A DNA stretch of 5,849 bases, from the NCBI GenBank assembly GCA_030619215.1, contig JAUXBV010000247.1, positions 1 to 5,849 on the forward strand. Direction: 5' to 3'. Position 1 is the first letter of the stretch. Every line of letters starts with the position of its first letter. The position numbers and the translations under genes were made by a program. Source of the DNA: Fibrobacterota bacterium (GTDB lineage: Bacteria; Fibrobacterota; Chitinivibrionia; Chitinivibrionales; JANQEN01). The notes beneath the pieces are model-generated. The model was not told where the DNA came from, searched no databases, and saw only the letters and a program-made list of their open reading frames with translations. Below are positions 1 through 4,863 of this stretch, one piece after another.

Positions 1-112
1 AATTCTCGTTATTCGTTTTCAAATCTAAAATCTACAATCTAAAATCAGCAATCTCAAATCAATTCTCGTTATTCGTTTTCAAATCTAAAATCTACAATCT
101 AAAATCAGCAAT
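1..112. repeat. 60-bp tandem duplication containing TNNAATC heptads
   Basis: Bases 1-52 recur exactly at 61-112, giving two copies of a 60-bp unit whose last eight bases differ. From base 19 the unit is built of 7-bp steps of the form TNNAATC (tcaaatc, taaaatc, tacaatc, taaaatc, agcaatc, tcaaatc). This is the same motif, in the same orientation, as the array at 5760-5849. The second copy decays into gtttless AT-rich sequence just before the stop codon of the ATPase gene. No coding capacity or clear terminator is seen. The array may continue beyond the window. Confidence 0.9.
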
Positions 113-137
113 AAAATGGCTCCTTATGCCGTCGTCT

Positions 138-1469
138 TCAACTCTTCAACTGCTTTTCCACAAGCCCCGGCAAACTGTCAACAGCATAGAGGGGAACAGA
201 CAAAACAGAATCGGTAAATGATAGTGGATTCAGGGAAAGGCGAATTCCGAAGGGGGCTTTTTTATCATCAAGAAATATTCTGAGGCTTTTAAGGCTGCCC
301 GTGCTTCCTGCTTTTACCTCCAGGGGAAGAATTTTTTCTCCGCATTGATAGAGATAGTCCACTTCAGCTTCACTTCCTTTAGCCTCACGCTGCCAGTAAA
401 ACAAGGATGGCTCGTGAAAGCTTTTTTGAAGAGAGAGTAATTGCTGGCCTGCAAATTGTTCCGCGATCATGCCCCTGTATACGGCTAGTATATTATCGGA
501 AAGATAAGTTTCTTTACTTATTCCCATCAGGTTTTGAAGAAGGCCGACGTCCAGCATAAGCAGCTTGAACTTATTCTCACTGGTATGCGCGAGCATTGGC
601 AATCCGGAGCCGGAAGTCGCGTTTATTTTATATAAAATATTTGCCTTAAAGAGTAAGAATAATGCTTTTTTAATTTCACGCGACTGAAAATTCCTGCTTA
701 TATTCGTATATTTAAGCTTTGTCCCAATCACGCCCGGTGCTTTATTAAAAACAGTTTCCAGGATTTCAGGACTTATTTTTTTCCCATATTTTCCAAAGTC
801 CTGTCGATAGTTTTGAATTAATGCCTGGTATATTTCATCAATTTTCTGTAATTTATTTGTTTGTAACCAGCTTGAAACAGCTTCCGGCATACCGCCTGTA
901 TATAGGTATAATTTTAACAGGTTGATACATTTCAGGTGAACAGGTTCCGGAATAGTTTCATTGACAGAAACGTTTAATAAAAAGTCGTGTAATTTAATTT
1001 CATTGCATGCGTATAAAAACTCAGGGAAGGACAGGGGAAACAAATAGAAGTTCTGCACCCTGCCGACAGGAATAGAAATAGTATCGGATTCACTGAGAAA
1101 CTCCAACAGGGAACCGGCGGCGATAACATGGAGTGTGGGGTAATTTTCAAAAAAATACCGTAAAGACTTTATAGCCGCGGGGCACTCCTGAATTTCGTCC
1201 AGAAAGAGCAGGGTTTTTCCCGGGGTCAGGGTCACATTCGCTGTCAGTTCAATTTTCTGTATAATTGCGTCAGGGTCAATATCGTTGAAACAGGATTTAA
1301 AGTGCGGGTTTAATTCAAAGTTTATTTCAAAAAACGACTCAAAATTGTGCTCGCCGAATTCCCTGACAAGCCAGGTTTTCCCAACCTGCCGTGCTCCACG
1401 AATAATCAAAGGCTTTCGGCCCGGATCATCTTTCCAGCGTACTAATGATGTATAGAGCTTTCTTTTCAT
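138..1469 (-). CDS. AAA ATPase with C-terminal DUF4143 domain
   Basis: This 443-residue protein has the architecture of the AAA_14/DUF4143 family (COG1373-like), whose cellular role is not established. The ATPase part shows a Walker A motif GARQVGKT at residues 25-32, a Walker B run LLFLDE at about 87-92, and a sensor-like AAGS at 117-120. The family signature PVGRVQNFYLFPLSFPEFL follows at about 134-152. The C-terminal part carries AEVDYLY (about 368-374) and LEVKAG (about 383-388). Their spacing resembles the D...ExK core of PD-(D/E)XK folds, but nuclease activity is not shown. There is no signal peptide or membrane segment. The length is normal and the frame intact. The start is supported by MKRKLYTSLVRW, by Walker A lying close to the N-terminus, and by the promoter at 1469-1504. 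No Shine-Dalgarno sequence is visible, which fits leaderless translation. These genes are common, patchily distributed accessory genes. Nothing links it functionally to the carbamoyltransferase group. Confidence 0.93.
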   Translation of the reverse strand: MKRKLYTSLVRWKDDPGRKPLIIRGARQVGKTWLVREFGEHNFESFFEINFELNPHFKSCFNDIDPDAIIQKIELTANVTLTPGKTLLFLDEIQECPAAIKSLRYFFENYPTLHVIAAGSLLEFLSESDTISIPVGRVQNFYLFPLSFPEFLYACNEIKLHDFLLNVSVNETIPEPVHLKCINLLKLYLYTGGMPEAVSSWLQTNKLQKIDEIYQALIQNYRQDFGKYGKKISPEILETVFNKAPGVIGTKLKYTNISRNFQSREIKKALFLLFKANILYKINATSGSGLPMLAHTSENKFKLLMLDVGLLQNLMGISKETYLSDNILAVYRGMIAEQFAGQQLLSLQKSFHEPSLFYWQREAKGSEAEVDYLYQCGEKILPLEVKAGSTGSLKSLRIFLDDKKAPFGIRLSLNPLSFTDSVLSVPLYAVDSLPGLVEKQLKS

Positions 1470-1504
1470 AGGTAAAATATATTAAGAGACCAAAAAATTG
1501 TCAA
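1469..1504 (-). promoter_or_regulatory. Near-consensus sigma-70 promoter of the ATPase gene, predicted leaderless
   Basis: Read on the minus strand, a perfect -35 box TTGACA (1499-1504) is followed by exactly 17 bases and then TATATT (1476-1481), which matches TATAAT at 5 of 6 positions. The usual 7-base step from the end of the -10 box puts the transcription start at 1469, which is the A of the ATG. The mRNA would therefore have no 5' leader, consistent with the missing Shine-Dalgarno sequence. The boxes and spacing are read directly; the start site is inferred. Confidence 0.75.
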
Positions 1505-1505
1505 T

Positions 1506-1519
1506 AACAACCGGTTGTT
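1506..1519. promoter_or_regulatory. Perfect 14-bp palindrome abutting the -35 box, candidate operator
   Basis: AACAACCGGTTGTT is a perfect two-fold palindrome one base upstream of the TTGACA box of the ATPase promoter. Its size and position fit a dimeric regulator site, either an operator or an activator site. No regulator gene is in the window, so the binding protein is unknown. A DNA-binding role is inferred from symmetry and location only. Confidence 0.45.
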
Positions 1520-1643
1520 TTATGCAAAAAAGGAATATTTTATACGGTTACTATTGTATTGAAATGAATATTATTAGTTTCATATTTTTATGTTCGTATA
1601 TCTAACCCGGCAGAGCTGTTTTAATCCCGCACAACGGGGGATA

Positions 1644-1723
1644 AGGTTCTCTAAGCCTGAATTATCTACGCAAAAAAACGCGTATCCCACACTAGTGGGG
1701 TAGATAATTCAGACAGAGAATCT
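1644..1723. repeat. Imperfect inverted-repeat element with nested hairpins (MITE- or REP-like)
   Basis: The core arms CTGAATTATCTAC (1657-1669) and GTAGATAATTCAG (1700-1712) are perfectly complementary over 13 bp. Outside them TTCTCT (1647-1652) pairs with AGAGAA (1715-1720), offset by unequal 4- and 2-base spacers. Inside are two smaller hairpins: ACGC/GCGT (1668-1671 with 1680-1683) around an A7 run, and CCCAC/GTGGG (1686-1690 with 1695-1699) around a 4-base loop. The element begins at the stop codon of the DUF5989-type gene. A further small hairpin, CCCG/CGGG (1626-1629 with 1635-1638), lies just beyond. It could be a nonautonomous mobile element, a REP-like repeat or a 3' mRNA stabiliser. 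No flanking target duplication was identified. Confidence 0.6.
1672..1699 (-). terminator. Possible terminator after the DUF5989-type gene
   Basis: In the minus-strand transcript the hairpin CCCAC-UAGU-GUGGG (from 1699 down to 1686) is followed by AUACGCG and then seven U residues (1678 down to 1672). It lies a little over 20 bases past the stop codon. The U tract is 7 bases from the stem rather than adjacent, so this is a suboptimal intrinsic terminator. It would separate the carbamoyltransferase group from the ATPase gene, which has its own promoter. Confidence 0.4.
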
Positions 1724-1880
1724 AAAACAGCGTATAAATAAAAGGCGCGATTGCGCTGCTTTCTGTGAATACGATAAGGGCTCCGAAGAGGAGGAGTATA
1801 ATAATTACAGGCAGAAGCCAGAATTTTTTTCTTACTTTCATGAATTCCCAGAATTCTATTATTATTGATTGATTTGCCAT
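1722..1880 (-). CDS. DUF5989-type small membrane protein (52 aa)
   Basis: Translation from the ATG at 1880-1878 gives 52 residues beginning MANQSIIIEFWEF and ending APFIYTLF, with a TAG stop at 1724-1722. A short amphipathic start is followed by the basic stretch KVRKKFW (about 15-21) and one hydrophobic segment (about 22-38, LLPVIIILLLFGALIVF). A conserved-looking FTESSAIAPFIYTLF tail closes the protein. This pattern matches the DUF5989 family, tiny membrane proteins found beside SxtJ-like proteins and carbamoyltransferases. The role is unknown; a membrane partner of that module is inferred. The start is secured by AAGGA (1887-1891) six bases upstream, the only strong ribosome binding site in the window. 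A longer 86-codon frame (1666-1926) overlaps it on the same strand in another phase, which would make it easy to miss. Confidence 0.88.
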   Translation of the reverse strand: MANQSIIIEFWEFMKVRKKFWLLPVIIILLLFGALIVFTESSAIAPFIYTLF

Positions 1881-1886
1881 AGATAG

Positions 1887-1891
1887 TCCTT
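1887..1891 (-). promoter_or_regulatory. Ribosome binding site of the DUF5989-type gene
   Basis: Minus-strand AAGGA lies six bases before the ATG at 1880, within an A-rich run. It decides in favour of the 52-codon frame over the overlapping 86-codon frame, whose ATG at 1926 has no comparable site. Confidence 0.8.
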
Positions 1892-1907
1892 TTTAAAAGA
1901 TAATTTT

Positions 1908-1936
1908 GCCACAGATAAAGAAACACTTTGAAATTT
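1908..1936. repeat. Outermost inverted repeat around the sxtJ-like gene, left copy
   Basis: Bases 1915-1936 are the exact reverse complement of 2847-2868 (22 of 22). Just outside, gccacag at 1908-1914 pairs with ctgtggc at 2875-2881, the right copy carrying six extra bases (2869-2874). The left copy overlaps the perfect 14-bp palindrome TTTGAAATTTCAAA (1927-1940), which is not complete in the right copy. It lies between the sxtJ-like gene and the DUF5989-type gene. Confidence 0.9.
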
Positions 1937-1943
1937 CAAACGA

Positions 1944-1968
1944 TTAGTAGATAGTTTACTATCACTAA
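1944..1968. repeat. Interrupted palindrome upstream of the DUF5989-type gene
   Basis: TTAGT-a-GATAGT (1944-1955), a two-base centre tt, and ACTATC-ACTAA (1958-1968) form an 11-bp stem with one bulged base. It lies 64 bases upstream of the DUF5989-type start codon. It could be a regulator site or part of the surrounding repeat. The matching stretch right of the sxtJ-like gene (2828-2846) is shorter and lacks it. Confidence 0.55.
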
Positions 1969-1985
1969 GAGTTGTCCTTTAGGAG

Positions 1986-2016
1986 ATTTCTTAGTATTTC
2001 TTATACCTTCAGGTAG
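1986..2016. repeat. 31-bp inverted repeat, left copy
   Basis: This stretch is the exact reverse complement of 2797-2827 (31 of 31). Similarity continues imperfectly outward, with ctcctaaaggacaac read from 1985 down to 1971 against accctgaagggcact from 2828 up. A longer decayed repeat is therefore likely. Together with 1908-1936 it makes the left half of a large inverted structure enclosing the sxtJ-like gene. Confidence 0.92.
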
Positions 2017-2017
2017 G

Positions 2018-2162
2018 CACAGAGTTCACAGAGAAATAATAAATATTTTAGGGTTAGAAGAAAAAATATAAAAACTCTCAATTTCTCTATGGAGTCTATG
2101 TGCTTTGTAGTGAACTTCTCTTATATTGTTAATTATAATTTTAATTCTCTGTGAACTCTGTG
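2018..2162. repeat. CACAGAG-type inverted repeat pair inside the intergenic region
   Basis: Bases 2018-2035 (cacagagttcacagagaa) are the exact reverse complement of 2145-2162, 18 of 18. The stretch between is AT-rich and holds decayed versions such as tttctctatggagtc. No coding frame or RNA gene is seen. Together with 1881-2017 and 2163-2241 this is a 361-bp region between two genes made almost entirely of repeat DNA. Confidence 0.85.
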
Positions 2163-2171
2163 GCAAAGTTT

Positions 2172-2217
2172 TCTTATCTTTTATCTTTAAAAACCCTAAT
2201 TTTTTCTCTGTGTCTCT
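2172..2217. repeat. 46-bp direct repeat, copy 1, downstream of the sxtJ-like gene
   Basis: All 46 bases are identical, in the same orientation, to 2753-2798. The unit runs from tcttatcttttatctttaa through aaaccctaatttttt into the CTCTGTG repeat. The copies are 581 bp apart and bracket the whole sxtJ-like gene, so recombination between them would delete it. Confidence 0.93.
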
Positions 2218-2232
2218 GTGTCTCTGTGGCTA
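2203..2232. repeat. CTCTGTG inverted repeat next to the sxtJ-like stop codon
   Basis: Three CTCTGTG steps ending in GGCTA form the reverse complement of 2638-2667 with 29 of 30 matches. The two copies face each other across the gene, and each ends exactly 9 bases from it (2233-2241 after the stop, 2629-2637 before the ATG). This is the innermost of the nested repeats. Confidence 0.9.
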
Positions 2233-2241
2233 TCTTTTCTC

Positions 2242-2628
2242 CTAAAAGCGTTTGATAAATCTCTCTTTGGGCTGCGCCGGTTCAGTACGGTCAACCCAGT
2301 ATGTTGAGCGGTTTTTGTCCGGTTTCAGGGGAATCGGTTTACCGCCAAAGACTTGTTTTATCAGAGCTGTCGGGGTAATAACAAGGTAATAAGCTATTGA
2401 CATAAGGATTATGGTTATTGTTTTACCGATGAAGTGGGCGACTTTCAGCCATCCGGAGTGTAAAGGAGCTAACGGCCCCGGTAATAGAAGCAATGAAAAC
2501 CCGAAAACACCGAGGGTCCCGAAGAAATAGGTTAATATCTCTTTTTCACGCCAGATGCTTATTGCACACATGCAGCTAAAAAAGATAAATGCAATAGCAC
2601 CGAATTTTCTTGTCTCTTTTTTTGTCAT
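2242..2628 (-). CDS. SxtJ-like small membrane protein
   Basis: From the ATG at 2628 this is 128 residues beginning MTKKETRKFGAIAF. Three hydrophobic segments are visible at about 9-26, 31-50 and 66-88, so it is an inner-membrane protein. The third ends in YYLVITPTALIKQVFG, with the P of VITP at 86. A polar tail contains STYW (108-111) and the terminal ERFIKRF. Length and order match the SxtJ family, named from the saxitoxin cluster where the gene follows the carbamoyltransferase gene sxtI. The biochemical role is unknown; a membrane partner for the carbamoyltransferase is inferred. An upstream in-frame ATG at 2652 adds MPLWLTTE, but that extension is encoded by the CCTCTGTGGCTA repeat, so 2628 is preferred. 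Neither start has a clear Shine-Dalgarno site. The gap of 262 bases to the carbamoyltransferase stop is unusually long for this pair and is filled with repeats. Confidence 0.87.
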   Translation of the reverse strand: MTKKETRKFGAIAFIFFSCMCAISIWREKEILTYFFGTLGVFGFSLLLLPGPLAPLHSGWLKVAHFIGKTITIILMSIAYYLVITPTALIKQVFGGKPIPLKPDKNRSTYWVDRTEPAQPKERFIKRF

Positions 2629-2637
2629 TTCAGTAGT

Positions 2638-2667
2638 TAGCCACAGAGGCACAGAGACACAGAGAAA
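2638..2667. repeat. CTCTGTG inverted repeat next to the sxtJ-like start codon
   Basis: This is the partner of 2203-2232 with one mismatch in 30, beginning 9 bases upstream of the ATG at 2628. On the minus strand it contains an ATG (2652-2650) in frame with the gene, so the repeat can supply an artificial N-terminal extension. Further along, 2690-2725 (aacactaaggcaaaaagcc and following) looks like a degenerate relative of the same repeat class. Confidence 0.9.
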
Positions 2668-2752
2668 GATAAAAATTATAGTTAAAGAAAAAACACTTCA
2701 ACACTAAGGCAAAAAGCCGCAAAGAAGGGTATTATTGCAATTACCTCAATAC

Positions 2753-2798
2753 TCTTATCTTTTATCTTTAAAAACCCTAATTTTTTCTCTGTGTCTCT
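2753..2798. repeat. 46-bp direct repeat, copy 2, upstream of the sxtJ-like gene
   Basis: This copy is identical over 46 bases to 2172-2217, in the same orientation. Its last two bases overlap the start of the 31-bp inverted repeat at 2797, so different repeat families are spliced end to end here. Confidence 0.93.
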
Positions 2799-2827
2799 AC
2801 CTGAAGGTATAAGAAATACTAAGAAAT
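2797..2827. repeat. 31-bp inverted repeat, right copy
   Basis: This is the exact reverse complement of 1986-2016. It runs from ctacctgaaggtataag to aaatactaagaaat and is followed by an imperfect continuation. It lies in the 262-bp gap between the sxtJ-like start and the carbamoyltransferase stop, where no gene or RNA is seen. Confidence 0.92.
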
Positions 2828-2846
2828 ACCCTGAAGGGCACTGGGT

Positions 2847-2881
2847 AAATTTCAAAGTGTTTCTTTATGTGCCTCTGTGGC
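2847..2881. repeat. Outermost inverted repeat, right copy
   Basis: Bases 2847-2868 pair exactly with 1915-1936, and ctgtggc at 2875-2881 pairs with 1908-1914. The six bases 2869-2874 are extra relative to the left copy. It ends 9 bases before the carbamoyltransferase stop codon. Confidence 0.88.
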
Positions 2882-2890
2882 TATTTTATT

Positions 2891-4705
2891 TTAATCGAGG
2901 ATGAGGTCGCGTCTCCACTCCTTACCCTCTTCCCATTCCGGTTGCCGGCCTTTATAAAGTATGCAATTCTCTAATACCAGTACATCCATTTCAGTACGCA
3001 TAAAGCATTTATAGGCATCCTGCGGGGTGCATACTATAGGTTCCCCACGGACGTTAAAGCTGGTATTTACTATAACCGCGCAATTGGTCAGCTTCTCAAA
3101 TTCTGAAATTATCGCGTGATAATCAGGCTTGGTGTTTTTATTAACTGTTTGCAGTCGTGCCGAATAGTCAAGATGGGTTATTGCGGGAATGTCACTGCGT
3201 TTCTCCTTCAATCGGATCATCAATTCCGCATCATCCGGCGTCTTTTTGGGGAAACAGCGTTCCTTTTTAACGTCAGCCACCAGCAGCATATAGGGGCTGG
3301 GTGTATCAATAGCGAAGTACTCGGATTCTTTTTCTTCAAGTACTGTCGGTGCAAAGGGCCTGAAAGACTCACGGTATTTTATTTTCAGGTTCATTGTTGT
3401 CTGGGTCTCTTCGCTTCTTGCATCGCCGAGTATGCTTCGGGCGCCGAGTGCGCGCGGGCCGAACTCCATTCTACCGGAGAAGTACCCGACGATTTTTCCT
3501 TCAGCTATCTGCTGTGCAATTATTTTTGGCTTTTCTTCATCTGTCATGAATGTATAGGGGTATCCGTTTGAATCTAAAAATTCCTTAATACTATTATTGG
3601 TAAATGAAGGGCCAAGGTAGCTTCCCTTTTGTGAGTCTTTATTGTTCGATAGACTTCTCCGGTTGTCGAGAAATCGATACCAGACCGAGAGTGCGGCGCC
3701 CAGTGCGCCTCCGGCGTCGCCCGCGGCAGGCTGTATCCAGATGTTTTCAAATGGCCCTTCCCTCAGCACTTTTCCGTTTGCGACACAGTTAAGCGCAACG
3801 CCGCCCGCGAGGCAGAGGTTTTTCTGCTTTGTCTCTTTATATACATGGTTTGTCATTTTAAGGACGATCTCTTCAGTAGCGGCTTGAATGCTTGCTGCGA
3901 TATCCATTTCCCGTTGGGTTATTTCAGTTTCGGGCTTTCTTGCAGGGCCGCCGAAGAGTTTGGCGAATTTGCCGTTTGTCATCTTCAATCCGCCGAGAAA
4001 ATCGAAATAGGCGAGGTCGAGCCGGACAGAGCCGTCTTCCTTGACATCTACAAGCTCGGACAGGATCAGGTCTTTATACCTGGGAGTACCGTACGGTGCA
4101 AGCCCCATCAGTTTATACTCGCCGGAGTTTACCTTAAAGCCTGCAAAGTATGTAAAGGCAGAATAAAGAAGTCCCAGGGAGTCCGGGAAATGCAGCTCCC
4201 TAAGAAGGGTGAGTTCATTACCTTTGCCGTAACCGTAACAGGCTGTCGCCCATTCGCCGACTCCGTCTATGGTAAGTATGGCGGCTTCCCCGAACGGTGA
4301 AGGGTAAAATGCGGATGCTGCATGCGCCTCATGGTGCTCGGTAAAGAGTATGTCGCCGTCGTAACCAAGCTCTCTTTTAAGGACCTTTGGTGTGTGAAGT
4401 TTTTTACCGAGCCAGAGCGGCATAGCTTCAAGCCAGGATAGTAAGCCTTTTGGCGCGATAGTTATGTATGTGAGAAGGAGCCTTTCGAATGTTAAGAAAG
4501 GCTTATCATAGAAAGCCACGTGGTCAAGCTGGTTTACTGAAATGTTTCCTTCCTGAAGGCAGTACTCAGCAGCGTCTTTTGGAAAGCGCGGGTCATGTTT
4601 TTTACGGGAGAACCGTTCCTGCTGTGCAGCGGCTATTATCTCTCCGTCCCGCACGAGACAGGCAGCGCTGTCGTGATAGAAGGCTGAGATACCAAGGATG
4701 TTCAT
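2891..4705 (-). CDS. NodU/CmcH/TobZ-family carbamoyltransferase
   Basis: This 604-residue cytoplasmic enzyme belongs to the family that transfers a carbamoyl group from carbamoyl phosphate, through a carbamoyl-adenylate, to a hydroxyl of a sugar or metabolite. The N-terminal Kae1-like ATPase part begins MNILGISAFYHDSAACLV, the canonical family start, which fixes the ATG. It carries the metal-site motif EHHEAHAASAFYPSPF (about 123-138), DGVGEW (147-152), SGEYKLMGLAPYG (about 194-206), GGVALNC (301-307) and GDAGGALGAA (329-338). The C-terminal YrdC-like part shows GRMEFGPRALGARSIL (411-426), RESFRPFAP (445-453) and NTSFNVRGEPIV (547-558). Key motifs and full length are present, so it should be active. 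The acceptor cannot be read from sequence. The SxtJ-like and DUF5989-type genes that follow suggest a cell-surface glycan or exported product. No Shine-Dalgarno sequence precedes the start; the leader is AT-rich. Confidence 0.96.
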   Translation of the reverse strand: MNILGISAFYHDSAACLVRDGEIIAAAQQERFSRKKHDPRFPKDAAEYCLQEGNISVNQLDHVAFYDKPFLTFERLLLTYITIAPKGLLSWLEAMPLWLGKKLHTPKVLKRELGYDGDILFTEHHEAHAASAFYPSPFGEAAILTIDGVGEWATACYGYGKGNELTLLRELHFPDSLGLLYSAFTYFAGFKVNSGEYKLMGLAPYGTPRYKDLILSELVDVKEDGSVRLDLAYFDFLGGLKMTNGKFAKLFGGPARKPETEITQREMDIAASIQAATEEIVLKMTNHVYKETKQKNLCLAGGVALNCVANGKVLREGPFENIWIQPAAGDAGGALGAALSVWYRFLDNRRSLSNNKDSQKGSYLGPSFTNNSIKEFLDSNGYPYTFMTDEEKPKIIAQQIAEGKIVGYFSGRMEFGPRALGARSILGDARSEETQTTMNLKIKYRESFRPFAPTVLEEKESEYFAIDTPSPYMLLVADVKKERCFPKKTPDDAELMIRLKEKRSDIPAITHLDYSARLQTVNKNTKPDYHAIISEFEKLTNCAVIVNTSFNVRGEPIVCTPQDAYKCFMRTEMDVLVLENCILYKGRQPEWEEGKEWRRDLILD

Positions 4706-4784
4706 AAAATGCAGTGTAGTAAAGTGTGAAGGTAGTATTATTGATTAATTTAATTAGTGATTATTTAGAATGTATAATTTCTTT

Positions 4785-4837
4785 CGTCCTCGTCCTCGTC
4801 CTCGAAAATCCAATTGTTTTAAGCAATCGAGGACGAG
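4785..4837. repeat. CGTCCT hexamer tandem repeat with facing inverted copy
   Basis: Three CGTCCT units plus CG occupy 4785-4804. Bases 4795-4805 (ctcgtcctcga) are the exact reverse complement of 4827-4837 (tcgaggacgag), giving an 11-bp stem with a 21-base loop. It sits in the 158-bp gap between the PHP gene stop and the carbamoyltransferase start. No T run follows the stem on the minus strand, so it is not a classical terminator. It could be a dispersed repeat or a transcript-processing hairpin. Confidence 0.75.
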
Positions 4838-4863
4838 TACGATTTGTTAATTTTGAACGGGAG

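Noticed and set aside
1596..1720. Possible integron attC site, because TCTAAC is followed by hairpins
   Set aside because: No matching GTTRRRY partner end is found at a suitable distance and there is no integrase or cassette organisation.
1666..1926. 86-codon minus-strand reading frame
   Set aside because: It overlaps the 52-codon DUF5989-type frame in another phase, has no ribosome binding site, low-complexity composition without a recognisable domain, and runs into the hairpin element.
2191..2200. Telomere-like CCCTAA in the 46-bp repeats
   Set aside because: Each copy has a single CCCTAA, not a tandem series, in an internal position.
2018..2232. CRISPR-like appearance of repeated CTCTGTG units
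   Set aside because: The repeats are short, abut one another or occur inverted, and have no regular unique spacers. No cas genes are present.
3116..4707. Several plus-strand reading frames antisense to the carbamoyltransferase
   Set aside because: They lie opposite a full-length, motif-rich enzyme gene, have no family-like sequence and no ribosome binding sites.
4706..4784. Promoter for the carbamoyltransferase gene
   Set aside because: AT-rich -10-like hexamers exist (for example TATACA and TACACT on the minus strand) but none has a convincing -35 box at 16-18 bases.
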